From Panopea generosa (taxonomy: Eukaryota; Mollusca; Bivalvia; Adapedonta; Hiatellidae), in contig CM055896.1 of NCBI GenBank assembly GCA_029582155.1, positions 2,591,501-2,655,500 on the forward strand: a stretch of DNA of 64,000 bases, written 5' to 3'. Numbering within the stretch: position 1 is the first letter of the stretch; the number at the start of each line of letters is the position of its first letter. Positions 39,326 through 51,990 of this stretch are shown here, piece by piece. Under the pieces are notes generated by a model. That model was not told the DNA's origin. It worked only from the letters and a program-made list of their open reading frames with translations, and did not search any database. A program made the position numbers and the translations under genes.

Positions 39326-41065
39326 TGTAATGAACATTTGTAATTTTTTGTGCTATTTGCGTGTTTTCGGTATGTCTAGACTCGCAGACATTTGGATATA
39401 AAGCACATTGCTCTATGGAAATCATGAGGTTCATCAAGATTTCATTCAGAAGTCATCCTCACTAATGGATTCTTTGAAAAAGTAAGGGATTATTGTATGT
39501 CACCAACAATTCTTGAGAATATTCTGAGACTTACGTTTGAAAGTCCTAAACTTCAACCTATCTGGTTAACCATGACAGATAGAATTATTGCGAGTCTCAG
39601 AGTTTATTTGACTATATGTTAGGCGTCCCCACCAGATTGCAAATTTTGGTCTAAAAACAATTATGGTCTCTAAGTGTGTTTTTTTTAAATTTGTTCTTAA
39701 GTCTTGAACATTTTTAAGAATGGGTTGGTAAATACCAACCCAGAGCTTGAACATTTGTTAATGGGCATGATCATGGTACTGGGAAGATGGTTAATTCACA
39801 TGTGTTTAATCTGCAGTCAACTAGGCAAATTAAATGTGTACACTCTTGGCACTTGGAATGTTCCAGAGTATATATTACGTTTTCACCAGAACATGTTTTT
39901 GTAAGAATTATTGCCATAGACGGATACATAATTTCATATGAAAGGTATTGTTTAGTTTTTTAGAAATCACTGTAATAAGGCAGAAAACTCCTACTGAAAT
40001 CCTGGCGTTTAAGACGTTTCTATATAAATTATCTCGGAATACTTATGTCTTTCGTTTTCCAGTGAATTTTATATTACAGGTAAAATATGCCACTTGAGGT
40101 GTTGAGATTGGATCTGGTGAATATATAATGTAGAGAATGAAACAAAATTGGAATAATTGGCAGTCTAGGGTTATCATTGTTTGGCACTTAGTCATTTTAC
40201 ACGTTTAAAAACCTTCAAAATGATTGCAGATTTGTCCAAAATTATTTATTAAAGCAACATAACCTGTAAATTCAGATGCTATAAATACTTTCATGAATTT
40301 TCATTGCCTTTCGTGGACTTTCATCGCCTTTCGTGGACTTTCATTACCTTTCGTGGATTTTAAACAACCAAAACCTCTCTTACACGTGAATAAATCATGT
40401 TTTAAATATTTATTTACTGATCAGTAATTCTAATACACAAATTAGCTGCTCTGCTGTTGGAAATTATTGTAAAATTTCCGATTCAATCGTATGTACTCGG
40501 GCAGTTCCGTCATCCTTTGGTATTAGATCTGCTGCTAGATATGTGCAAAATATAAAAGCATTATGTGGACAAATTTTTGTTGGAACCAATTTTTATTGGT
40601 GATAGAGCATTATGTAGGAAAAAAATAAGGAAAATGAACACAAATAATAATAATTATTGTTATATGATTTTAATTCGGATCGCCTGAGTGACAATCTGCA
40701 TATATACTGTAAAACAAGCGAGAACTTTACTTTCACTATTATTCGTTAGTTACAACCCTCGCAAATTCAAAGATTTCGCTAAAATATACAATCACATTAA
40801 TTGTTAGAATGTTTACAATATCAAAATAAAAAATGCGCTTCCTGCAGTTTCACCTTTTAGATGTCGCAAATTCAACGTTTCGCGGAAAAATAAAATGGGA
40901 CAAATCAAAGCAAATTTGCAAAATAAAAATCACATGATTTTTAAGTGTTTTATAGAAACCAATACACTTTGTAGGAATATAACAAGATCAGCAGTACAAA
41001 TCTAAGAGATCTACAGATTTAATCGATAATGCCTGGAAATTGCCAGATGTTTACAGTTTATCTGC
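39326..41065. other. Gene-free stretch
   Basis: AT-rich. Three short copies of CTTTCGTGGACTTTCAT lie at about 40303-40362. Nothing else recognised. Confidence 0.5.
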
Positions 41066-41145
41066 ATATGTTGAGTACTGGTTCTACCCAACTTTGAGAG
41101 TGATTTGCTTTGCAATAAATTGTTTGAACTAAACTAATCTAAAGG
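41066..41145 (+). mobile_element. SINE family E tail fragment
   Basis: TGAGTACTGGTTCTACCCAA, GAGAGTGATTTGCTTTGCAA and TAAATTGTTTGAAC resemble the 3' half of the copy at 20205. Confidence 0.5.
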
Positions 41146-41518
41146 TTCAAGACTGAAGACAATCTCATATGCTGAATGTGTAGAGATGGCATTAAGCTTG
41201 TAGTATGAAATAATTGCTAACATGTCCATAATCTATCCTTATATCTTGACACCTCCTGTGCAGATCTGTTATAGTCTAAAATAAGGAAATTTTATTTCTG
41301 TACTACATCCCAAAATTCATAGTGCACTATGGTGTTAACCATATTGTCATGTGATTTCGCGGTGTGTTTTTAAGTTGTTGACGTTGAGGTGCTGATAATT
41401 GTTGGTGTTGAACCATTCGAGAGCAATTATGAACTTACTTCAAAATCAAGCTGAAATAAAATCACACAAAAAACAAAACAAACAATAAATCACTCTTGAC
41501 AAAGATGTAGACATGTTG

Positions 41519-41829
41519 ATATTGTTGTATGGTGTTTAGCTTCACTTTCAACAATTTTTCAGTCATATCACGACAGTGTCTACTTGAGACATTATTCTGA
41601 GCGCTGCCACACTGGTGTATCATGCTGTAGACACATGGTATGATACCCACCAAGTCACATTATACTGACATCCGGCCGACCAAACCTAGAATACTCCTCT
41701 AAATGCTGTGGGTCAAGCGAAGAAGTTTCTAATACCATTTTTAAATTTCTTTGGTATGACCCAGTCGGGGATCTAACCTAGACCTTCCGCATGCTAGGCG
41801 GATGCTCTACCACTAAACCACGCTGCGGT
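41519..41829 (-). mobile_element. SINE family B, near full-length copy
   Basis: Minus-strand head with GACCGCAGCGTGGTTTAGTG and GTAGAGCATCCGCC, a decayed box B, and the same body and ACCATACAACAAT tail as the copy at 4671. Confidence 0.83.
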
Positions 41830-42534
41830 CAGATGAAGACATAAACATAGTCTAGAAAGTTGGAGGAAACTGGAAAGTTCTGGGAAAATCAACATATTTG
41901 ATAGCATGTCCACTGCTCTTGCTCTCAGTCTAATTTGGAGATTGTTATCATTGTTTTATCGGCGAGAAATGAGTACTCAACCACTGACACCTCTAGCCTC
42001 GCATCCATGTGGCTGAGTTTATCTGACGTCTGCATCACTTAGCTTGATTTTGTAAGACTGTTATAATATTCATGGACAGCTGCATCTTATTGTTATTCAT
42101 GAAATTACATTTAGAAATCTCCTTCTTAATGTTTTTGTAATGCCAGAAGACAAAATTGATTGTATATGAACGTGTTTATCGACTGATTAGCATTTGAATT
42201 CGCTTGTCTTGTTTTATATCTGAATGATAAAATCAATGATAGATGCAAGCTGTATCATACTTTGTTCATTAATTGACCTTGTATCCGGCATCTATTCTAC
42301 CTGCCAACTTTGACTAATTGTCTCGCAATTAACGCTTTTAACCCCGTTTACAACTATTTAAATGGTTCTGCATAATTATACTAAAGCTGATGGAATTCTA
42401 GTGGAATTCAAATAAAACGAAGCTAAAAGGTGCTCACTGAGTAGCATTGATTGAATTTATTGGTTAGCTCACTATATAAACAATTTTAACAAATGAAACA
42501 CACTTTTAAAGCAATATTAATTAGTTTATACAAA

Positions 42535-42712
42535 TATGCTTTAGTTTGATGACGAAGAATGCTTAAAACTTATTTGAACCGCTCTCGAGTCTGCTTTCTG
42601 GGTAGAACCAGTATTGAGTGTTGTTTTTTGAGAGGCATCATATCAAGCAAGGGCTCGTACCTCAAACCTCTGGCGGAGTGACCAACACTCTATCTACTAC
42701 ACTTAGGCTCCG
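42535..42712 (-). mobile_element. SINE family D copy
   Basis: Minus strand: tRNA-like head with AGTGTAGTAGATAGAGTGTT and a decayed box B GAGGTACGAGCCC. The body has GATATGATGCCTCTC and CTGGTTCTACCCAGAAAGCA. Relatives at 48010-48210, 63160-63300 and 63905-64000, and a remnant at 3086-3190. Confidence 0.65.
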
Positions 42713-43042
42713 CTTAAAGCAATATTATTTAACTAACTGCCTGCATGTATGCGTCGCATCATCATATCTCAAGACTCATGACATTTCATCTGCCAGTCTA
42801 ATTCATTTCAGTTAACATTTGAAAATTAGGATACTCTCTCATCAGCTGTTGGGCGATCTGTTTGCCAGTCCTGGCTACCTCAGCTGAAAATTTTCTGTGA
42901 CCCGCTTAACAATTGAAAATTGGGGGGGAGGGGGGGGTGTGAAACACAATTATTCATCCCCACTGCAGTCCATTGAAAAATGGCAGTATTAAATTATATT
43001 TGCTACAAAATTCAATAATCCTCTTTTTGAATTAAGATTTTA

Positions 43043-43332
43043 TATTGAATGATTGATTGAATTAATATTTAAGTGTTATTTTATGCCATCCAGAGCTAAC
43101 AGACAATTAGTTAACCTAACCATCGTTTCTTGGAATCCTGGGAGGTTAACCAGTACTCGAGCACACGCCATCTCCGCAGGTAACTGATACCTTTCCCACT
43201 TGAATTAGCGGTGAGAGACAAATGATAATGAAATGCAATGTCGTATATAAAACATTACAGAGACTGATGGGGATTCAAACTCACGACCCCTGAATTGATA
43301 GTCAGATGCGCTACTGACTGAGCTTATCAGAC
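43043..43332 (-). mobile_element. SINE family A, near full-length copy
   Basis: Minus-strand head ending at AGGTCTGATAAGCTCAGTCA, box B GAGTTTGAATCCCC, the common body, and a 3' end of TTAATTCAATCAATCATTCA. Confidence 0.83.
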
Positions 43333-43875
43333 CTGACTTTTTATATCGAAACAATTACATTTGGGTATTAGATTAATTGTGCTGAGCATGAGGACACAAT
43401 TGTAAACTATCTATGGATTATGCACAAGCGTGTATATATGACAGACTTGGGAGTTAAAAAATGCACCAAATAACTTTTCTTGATTGATTGAATGTAACGG
43501 AATTGTCAATAATTAGACATTGTGTTCAGTAAGTACATACAGTATCTGATAGAATTTGATCTTTTAAATAGCTGTTCTCTTTTATACTGATCAGAAATTA
43601 TTATGTCATATTGTACGTCTGCTTGAACAGCATGAGTTAAGAACTATTTCTATTTTTGGGCAGATGGGGGAGGGGGGAGAATTATGTCAGTCTCCACACA
43701 TTGCTGTTGATCGGCGATCTAAAACTAACATGTTTGATGGTGTTAAGATAATACATAAGTACATAACTTTACCACCAGTAAACGCAAACAACATGCGCAT
43801 TGCATTTATAGAAATGTTTGCAAGGGGAAAAAAACCCTGGCGATATCTGTTATCTTATACATTAATTCGTATTAA

Positions 43876-43995
43876 ACATAGGTGTGCTCGAGTGCTGTGG
43901 TTTACCTTCCAGGATCCCACGAAAGAGTGGTTAGGAAAACTGATTGTCTGTTTATCCCTCTATGGCATATTTATATAAATTACGCTAAATACTCG
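43876..43995 (+). mobile_element. SINE family A 3' fragment
   Basis: GGTGTGCTCGAGTGCTGTGG, TTCCAGGATCCCACGAAAGA, GTGGTTAGGAAAACTGATTG and the A/T end match the 3' half of family A. Confidence 0.7.
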
Positions 43996-44391
43996 CTATA
44001 TAGACGCTATATATTTAACGTCCTTCCCTCTACACGCGCTACACATGGATTGATTTGTCCTAGTTAATACGTTGTTAGTTTCCTCACTTAAAATGGTGTT
44101 TCTTTCATGGCTTATTACGCTTAATTGACTTGAATGTAGGAAACAATGAGAGGAATTGATTTTAGACTTTATTAAAGGTAATTAGGGATGATTCAGGTGA
44201 TCACTGGGTGCTTTCTGGATACAATTAGCGTTGATTGTTGAAAGAGCATTAAGTGTGCAGTAGTGTATTTAACGGGAGTCTTCTATTTCATTGTCGTCTA
44301 ATATTGCATGGCGTTTAAATGGGGAGTTTACTTTAGGTGCAATATTGATTGTGAAACTAAACTTTTATATGATACTTATATTAGCGGTTTA

Positions 44392-44690
44392 CCACAGCGG
44401 TGGTCCAGTGGTAGAGTGTCTGGCTCACAAGCAAAAGGTTGTGGGCTAAATTCAATCCTTGGCCAGGTCATGCTAAAGACTTGAAAAATGGTACTTGCAT
44501 CTCCTCACTTGATGCTTAGCATTTAAAGGATAGTTCCAGGTCTGGTTGGACCATTATCAGAATAATGTGACTGCTGAAGTTATGGGTTCGAGCCCAGCTC
44601 TGTCCAAAACATTTATGTTACTTGCAGAACAGTGGTTCAATTCAGATTTTCTCACTAAATATTATAAACTTAATGCCATTTTATCTGTTA
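44392..44690 (+). mobile_element. SINE family B copy abutting a family C fragment
   Basis: 44392-44575 has box A GGTCCAGTGGTAGAGTG, a decayed box B (GTGGGCTAAATTCAATCC) and family B body TGCTAAAGACTTGAAAAATG. From about 44576 it changes to a family C stretch with GTTATGGGTTCGAGCCCAGC, TCTGTCCAAAACA and AATTCAGATTTTCTCAC. Confidence 0.65.
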
Positions 44691-44756
44691 TGCTTTTGTA
44701 CTGGTAATTTTGTTGATAAGGAGTCTAGTTTCAAACAGATACTACGTTCCTACCAA

Positions 44757-44970
44757 AAGCCATTATAAATTAATTGCTAGATTATTATCAAAACATTCTT
44801 AAAATGGGGTTGGGGTAGGATTTTATTATATTTTTAAAAATGTTTGTTCTTTTATTTTAAACATAATAATAATAAAAAAAAAATTATGAAATTAAAAATT
44901 TTTGGGGCGTCATGAAAATTAGGGAGCGGGCGGGGATGATAATCTAGCAATTAGTTCATTATGGTTTAAA
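44757..44970. mobile_element. MITE of the GATTATCAT family with clear terminal repeats
   Basis: Left GCCATTATAAATTAATTGCT followed by AGATTATTAT; right GATGATAATCTAGCAATTAG and TTCATTATGG. Terminal inverted repeats of about 32 bp with a few mismatches; G/C-rich islands in an A-rich centre. Confidence 0.8.
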
Positions 44971-45339
44971 CAGCAATATATTACCATTTGTTTAAATGTC
45001 CCTTGCGTCTAGTTTCGTCTCATTTCATTATCTACTGATAATAATTTGATTTCAGAATGTGGAAAATTTGTGATGAATGGCCCTCAGATGCAATCCAGTT
45101 TTAATTTAAAACCATGTCAGATGTGATGTAAGGTGTTTGTCTGATGTTTATGAAATACAAAATTGTGTTATTGATCCGCGATTGGAAATACAGCTCGTTT
45201 GTAATGGCGTGGAAGCATGTTGAGTGCGGAGACATTTTAATTTCATTTTCTTTAATGGTGTTACTACTGTTTCCAAGACTGTAATTAAATTGGAAACTTA
45301 GATAATAGGAAGTATTGGTTGAGAGATTTCAATCAAAAT

Positions 45340-45735
45340 AATTCCTTCTTTGCAGTTCAGTTACATTTTTGAAGTACCATTTTACTGTTTTAGGTCAATG
45401 TCAGTCTCTTCGTTCAAGACAAAGGGTCAAGGTGAACTTTTGTGGAGACTGTCTCTCATTATTTTGTCGTCTGTCCATGGTAATATTTATATTGATCTAA
45501 GGTGCTGCCTCGAGCGCATTTTCCTCTCACTGTTGAGGTCTTGGGTTCTAGCCTAATCTGATCTAAATTTTTATTATTTTTCCTCACAGTGCAGAAACTG
45601 TTATATTTTTTAAATACCATTTTACTGTTTCTGGGTCAGTGTCAAAGTCTCATTCGTTTATGACAAAGGTTCAAGGTGAACTTTTATGGATGCTGTCTCT
45701 CATTATTTTGTTGTCTGCCCATGGTAACATTTATG
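45340..45735 (+). repeat. Direct duplication (about 140 bp) split by a SINE family C fragment
   Basis: 45345-45485 and 45590-45735 share ACCATTTTACTGTTT, GGTCAAGGTGAACTTTT, CTGTCTCTCATTATTTTG and CCATGGTAA. Between them, 45498-45596 resembles family C (TAAGGTGCTGCCTCGAGCGC, TTGGGTTCTAGCC). Confidence 0.65.
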
Positions 45736-46236
45736 TTTTGCTCCTGCCATAGATCCAATAGATACGCTAGTGGATATTTATTAGAGGCGCAGCATAATAA
45801 TATTCCTGAATTGTATTAAAATATAGTACAGAACAAAATTACCATGGCAATGGTATTGAATGAAAACCAACACTCCTGCTTTGTTTCTGTCAATCATGAA
45901 TATAACTAATTATAACTAATTAATTTCTTACATAATCTTGTAGAATTCTTGTCTACATAATTATAACAATTAACAACTCTTCCTGTTATAAATAGGCTAT
46001 TTATACTGCTGACTTGGTAATCGGAAAGACAGTGTGTGGTGGTTAAAATACCTGCAGCTCCCAAGACCTAGAAGTCTTCTTTCCTATGGGGTCCAATTTT
46101 GAGTTTTCCAAATGCACTCCCACAATGCCCTATTGCATGCAAGGTGCTTTTAAAGTATGCCGCCCTTCAGATGGGATGTAAAGCAGTCGGTCTTGTGTGC
46201 AGGGAGAGCCATGCCCAGTGCATTTAATCTGAAGTA

Positions 46237-46414
46237 CAGTCAAACCTGTGAAAGCGACCACCTCTATTAAGCAGCCACTTGTCTTAAACAGCCATATTTT
46301 CTATTTCCCATTTCTATGCTTATAGAGCAAATTATCCTGTATTAAGCAATAACCTGTCTTAAAAGGCCAATTTTGCTCCATTGTTTGACTGGCTGCTTAA
46401 GAAAGGTTTGACTG
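46237..46414. mobile_element. MITE with CAGTCAAACCTGT terminal repeats, copy 2
   Basis: Left CAGTCAAACCTGTGAAAGCG, right AAAGGTTTGACTG, TA flanks. Same internal layout as 33395. Confidence 0.83.
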
Positions 46415-46477
46415 TATCTAGTGATTTCTGTGTAACTCAGATGCCAGTGAAGATTATCCCTGATCCATGAGATTACT

Positions 46478-46680
46478 ATGGTCAAGTTGTCTAAGTGCCT
46501 TCTCAAGTTAACTTTTGACCTCTCTCCGCTGAGGTTATTGATTTGAGTCCAGCTCTGTCCAAACACTTTAGTGAGAAACTTTATTTGCAGGAATTTAAGC
46601 GGTGTGGTTCTTCCCAGATTCATGTACATTGATCTGGGGTCTCTCTATTCCACCAATAAAACTGAATGTCATAATTATTA
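46478..46680 (+). mobile_element. SINE family C copy
   Basis: GGTCAAGTTGTCTAAGTGCC (box A region), GAGGTTATTGATTTGAGTCC (box B region), AACACTTTAGTGAGAAACTT and CCACCAATAAAACTGAATGT. Confidence 0.7.
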
Positions 46681-48009
46681 TTTAATGTAAACGTAAATTC
46701 ATTAGCATGGTCAATTAGTGTTGTCTTCGAAATTAGATGTTTTTAATATATTAGCGCAATCATTGTTTAGTGTACATTTGCAGACTTTGGAATTTTCCAC
46801 TGTTCTTTGCTGGTGACAAGAAAAAAAGTATGCGAACGGTTCAACCACGTCACAAATCTCCATCCAGACTTGTATGTATTCTGATATGCAATTGGCTGAA
46901 TATGTAGATAAGCCACTCCCCTTTTCAGCTGAGCTGTCAAAACAACATGGTTAATATGTTCAAAAGTGTTAAATTGCTGTGTTTGTTTGATGACAATCGT
47001 TAAGAAACTCAGTGATCATTAGAAACTCTAACTTGATATGCAAGGTGTAGGATTTAGTGCAAACTGTGTAAATATATTGATCAGATGTAGACAAAAACAC
47101 CTTAATATTTAGATTACCTAATTACCTGAGTGAATCCGGGAGACAAAAACAAATATATGAATCAGTATTTTTAAACCATCTGTTTTTTATTGTCGTTTCG
47201 TACTTAATATTACAGATTACAGGACTGGCAAAGTCACGTTTTCGTAGAACAATACTAATATTAAAGGTAAAATTAAATAGGTTGAAATATTGCTTGTTCA
47301 TACATCTGTATATCAAGTTCAGTGGGTTAATTTTTGACTTCGTTTTTATTTCTTTTAAACATTCAATAGCAGACATTGTGCTTTAATGCACTGACGCAGT
47401 CTTACAAATTGCATGAAGAAAAACATCTACTAAAGACAACTTTTTATTTTTTTTAAGCATTTATTTTTATTTTGTAGAATTATCCAACCAATATATTTCA
47501 TTCCCAAATCACTGGGGTGACACGGAATAACTTTAATGCATTGATAAGCAATAAAACAAGTAGCTATTCCATTGATGATTTAGGAGAAAATCTGAATAAA
47601 TGCCTTCTTTTACTACGGAGAATATTGAAGTCAGTGCTCTAAAGCAGTAACAATAGTGCTTTCTTGTGTTATAAAAATCCACCGTTATGACCTATTGCAA
47701 TTAAAGATGCTGTATAAATCAGATTGTATCTGATTATAATGGCAGCCAAGCCAGACTGAGAGCGGAATTAATTGATTTCCCTCCAACATTCATTTTGTCT
47801 TTGGTATCTTCTTACTTTGTTTTAAATTGTATTTAATTGGTTCTTGATTGATTTCAAGATGATGAAATGTGATGAAATAGCTTTGAATTTACAGACAGGA
47901 ATGGAATAAGAGAGTCAAACTTGAGTTGTGCATTGTTTAGAAATTGTTTTCTGGAATGTATTTGGTTAAGTAAGTGTAACATGAACAGAGAGCCTCACAT
48001 TCAAGCTCC
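46681..48009. other. Gene-free AT-rich stretch, nothing recognised
   Basis: No SINE heads, terminal repeats or plausible exons noticed. Confidence 0.45.
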
Positions 48010-48210
48010 TTCAATATTGTATTTAGTTTATACAAATTTATTTTAGCTTGATTACGGATTACCTCAGTACATATTTAAATCGCTCGTGAATTAGTTTCCT
48101 CACAGTGTTACGGTAAATTTTAGAACCATTACTGAGTAATGTTTTTGAGAACCACAACAGGTCGATCCTGAGGAATTGAGCCCACCACCACTGAAGTGAA
48201 CAGGCAACTT
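48010..48210 (-). mobile_element. SINE family D, decayed copy
   Basis: TTAAATCGCTCGTGAATTAG, TAGAACCATTACTGAGTAAT and GTTTTTGAGAACCACAACAG follow the layout of the copy at 42535 (CGCTCTCGAGTCTGC, TAGAACCAGTATTGAGTG, TTTTTTGAGAGGCATCA). Confidence 0.5.
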
Positions 48211-49095
48211 TCAAATTTTACTACACTCTTTATACCACACTGAAATCATTGAATTTATTAAACGGCTCTTTTAAGTAATAGTTAGTGTTCATTAAGCAAA
48301 CATTTAACAATTAAGAAAACCAAAGAGAGTGACCGCAGAGACTGTTAAACGCCATTTGACTGACAGTTTATTTAACTCTGAGCAGAGCTACGATAAAAGC
48401 TGAGATGATTGATGTTTGAAAGCCATCCGTTGTTAAGACTGTTCCTTAGCATAGCTCACTCTGGTTTTGTAGTCTGTACATGACTAGTTGAGAACTGAGT
48501 CAAGGGCAGAGACTGTGCAATGTCATTCACACATGCAAATTGATGACAAACTTCTTAATAATTAAGAACAAACTTAATAATTAAATTATATTGTAGGCTG
48601 TTTTAACAAATAAGAGTAACAAAATTTTAAACATTGAAGCGATTCCATTGGTTGTCAAATAAGGTTAAACACTAAATATTATATCATTTTTGCCAATAAG
48701 TTTGATAAATTTAATAAGTAATGGGTAACATTATTTTAAGATTCACAGTAAAACAAAAAATGAGAATTTCCAAGAAGCTATAGATACCACAAAATATATA
48801 TTAGTTAAACAGATAGTCAAACCAATATCAAGGTCTCAAATCAGCAGCATTTTCAATGAATGTGTTGAAAATGGAGTTTAAACCAGGGCTGCTTTCATTT
48901 CGCTTAAATGTTAATTTGTTTGCAAATATTTGATAACAGAAGTGAACTTGAACTGACATGTTCACTTTAAATGTTTGCTAACGTATTAAACACCTCAGCA
49001 AGATGTTTGGTTGTGTTTAATCACGTGACATAATGGGATATGCAAAATTGTTTTATTCCTGTTGCCATGGAATACTTGCAATAATACAATTAGCA
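48211..49095. other. Gene-free stretch, nothing recognised
   Basis: AT-rich DNA preceding the large 41-bp array. Confidence 0.45.
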
Positions 49096-50808
49096 TATTA
49101 GCAGTAGTCACTAGTAGGGTAGTGGTAGTTTATACATAGAGTAGTAGTCACTAGTAGGGTAGTGGTAATTTATACATATAGCAGTAGTCACTAGTAGGGT
49201 AGTGGTAATTTATACATGTCAGCAGTAGTCACTAGTAGGGTAGTGGTAATTTATACATGTTAGCAGAAGTCACTAGTAGGGTAGTGGTAATTTATACATA
49301 CTAGCAGAAGTCACTAGTAGGGTAGTGGTAATTTATACATGTTAGCAGAAGTCACTAGTAGGGTAGTGGTAATTTATACATGTTAGCAGAAGTCAGTAGT
49401 AGGGTAGTGGTAATTTATACATACTAGCAGTAGTCACTAGTAGGGTAGTGGTAATTTATACATATAGTAGTAGTCACTAGTAGGGTAGTGGTAATTTATA
49501 CATGTCAGCAGTAGTCACTAGTAGGGTAGTGGTAATTTATACATGTTAGCAGAAGTCACTTAGTAGGGTAGTGGTAATTTATACATGTTAGCAGTAGTCA
49601 CTTGTATGGTAGTGGTAATTTATACATGTTAGCAGTAGTCACTAGTATGGTAGTGGTAATTTATACATGTTAAGCAGTAGTCACTAGTATGGTAGTGGTA
49701 ATTTATACATGTTAGCAGTAGTCACTAGTATGGTAGTGGTAATTTATACATGTTAGCAGTAGTTACTAGTAGGGTAGTGGTAATGTATACATACTAGCAG
49801 TAGTCACTAGTAGGGTAGTGGTAATTTATACATGTAAGCAGTAGTTACTAGTAGGGTAGTGGTAGTTTATACATACTAGCAGTAGTTACTAGTAGGGTAG
49901 TGGTAATTTATACATACAAGCAGTAGTTACTAGTAGGGTAGTGGTAGTTTATACATACTAGCAGTAGTCACTAGTAGGGTAGTGGTAGTTTATATATGTT
50001 AGCAGTAGTTACTAGTAGGGTAGTGGTAATTTATACATACTAGCCGTAGTCACTAGTAGGGTAGTGGTAGTTTATACATGTTAGCAGTAGTTACTAGTAG
50101 GGTAGTGGTAATGTATACATACCAGCCGTAGTCACTAGTAGGGTAGTGGTATTTATACATGGTAGCAGTAGTTACAGTTCAGTAGTTACTAGATGGGTAG
50201 TGGTAATTTATACATACTAGCCGTAGTCACTAGTAGGGTAGTGGTAGTTTATACATGTTAGCAGTAGTTACTAGTAGGGTAGTGGTAATGTATACATACT
50301 AGCCGTAGTCACTAGTAGGATAGTGGTAATTTATACATGTTAGCAGTAGTTACTAGTAGGGTAGTGGTAATGTATACATACTAGCCGTAGTCACTAGTAG
50401 GGTAGTGGTAATTTATACATGTTAGCAGTATTCACTAGTAGGGTAGTGGTAATTTATACATATAGAAGTATTCACTAGTAGGGTAGTGGTAATTTATACA
50501 TGTCAGCAGTAGTTACTAGTAGGGTAGTGGTAGTTTATACATGTTAGCAGTAGTTACTAGATGGGTAGTGGTAATTTGTACATACTAGCAGTAGTCACTA
50601 GTAGGGTAGTGGTAATTTATACATGTCAGCAGTAGTTACTAGTAGGGTAGTGGTAGTTTATACATGTTAGCAGTAGTTACTAGATGGGTAGTGGTAATTT
50701 GTACATACTAGCAGTAGTCACTAGTATGGTAATGGTAATTTATACATGTCAGCAGTAGTTACTAGTAGGGTAGTGGTAGTTTATACATACTAACCGTAGT
50801 CACTAGTG
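49096..50808 (+). repeat. 41-bp minisatellite, about 42 copies
   Basis: Unit AGCAGTAGTCACTAGTAGGG continuing TAGTGGTAATTTATACATGT and T. The array has subtypes: TCACTAG versus TTACTAG, CATGTT versus CATACT, and AGCAG versus AGCCG. From about 49960 to 50400 subtypes often alternate, giving an 82-bp higher-order period. The ACTAGT core is a palindrome. The longest array in the window. Confidence 0.95.
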
Positions 50809-51567
50809 GTAAATAATAGTAAAAGTCAAACAAATAGAAAGAAGGGTAGGTGATGACAGTACGGTTGTTAACGAAATTGTTAGCACACCCAATCTCCACA
50901 AGTAACTTCTGGCATCAACTACTGCACTACCGCCATGCTTCTGTTCAAAACAACTTAGAAAAAGCAAAATCTGGCCCAGAAAATGCTACTCTACAACCCA
51001 CAGAAAACAGAAAATCTGTCAGTGCACAACAAACATGCAGTTTGTTTAGGATTGGTGGCCTGATCAATCCTATAGATTAACTTTCCTGTCTTTTGGAGTC
51101 CCTAAAACTCGCCTTTAAAATTTGAGAAGAAAGTTTTGCATTGTTTGCTTAAAAAAAAATTCTATGACAATTCCCAGTAAAAGGATAAAAGATAGCCTTC
51201 ATTTTGTGCAATTAGAAAAATTTGTTTTCCTATTAATTCTTTTAAATTATTTATTTTTTGAGTCAAGATTTTTGTGCGGGAATTATTCCTCAATTCAAAA
51301 TAGAATGTGTGATTAAATTGCCATTTGTCATGAAATGATGCAAATGTTTTCCATGCATCCAATTAATTTTCAAGTAGAAATTTTCAGAATTCGATTCATA
51401 CATCATCTGTGTCTGTCGTTCAAGCATCAAATCCATGGATGCAATCAATAGTCACTTAAAGTTAGGTTTGTTGAAAAACTGAACTATCAATCTTTCACAT
51501 ATTTTGTTGTTAAACTTTGTATTTAAGAACTAACAGTATTTCCAATGACCAATTTAAAATATAATAG
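50809..51567. other. Gene-free stretch after the 41-bp array
   Basis: A 76-codon frame at 50850-51080 has no recognisable domain or splice context. Nothing else seen. Confidence 0.4.
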
Positions 51568-51990
51568 TCTTATAATTATTGACTTACAATTGGTTTCTTA
51601 TCATTATTTGGTTTCTTATAATTATTGACCTACAGCTTAGTTTCTTACTATTATTGACATACTCTTTGGTTTCTTAAAATTATTGACATAATTTGATTTC
51701 TTATGATTATTTACCTACACAAAGTCTTGATTTCTTATAAATATTGGCCTTCATTTAGTTTCTTATAATTATTGATTTACACTTGGTTTCTTATTATTTT
51801 AACCTACACTTGGTTTCTTATGATTATTGACCTACAATTGGTTTCTTGTGATTATTGACCTACACTTGGTTTCTTATGATTATTGACCTACAGTTGGTTT
51901 CTTGTGATTATTGACCTACACTTGGTTTCTTATAATTATTGACCTACACTTGGTTGTTTATAAATACTGACCAACATAATTTTGGTTCCT
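51568..51990 (+). repeat. 28-bp minisatellite, about 14 diverged copies
   Basis: Unit ACTTGGTTTCTTATGATTAT followed by TGACCTAC. Copies vary in length and sequence more than in the 41-bp array, so it looks older. Confidence 0.88.

Noticed and set aside
43664-43978. 104-codon plus-strand frame
   Set aside because: Its second half is translated SINE family A sequence; the first half has no recognisable features.
49096-50808. CRISPR-like array of regularly spaced repeats
   Set aside because: The spacing elements are not unique: the whole 41-bp unit repeats, and the host is a eukaryotic nuclear genome.
50850-51080. 76-codon plus-strand frame after the 41-bp array
   Set aside because: No similarity recognised and no supporting gene structure; not enough to call a gene.
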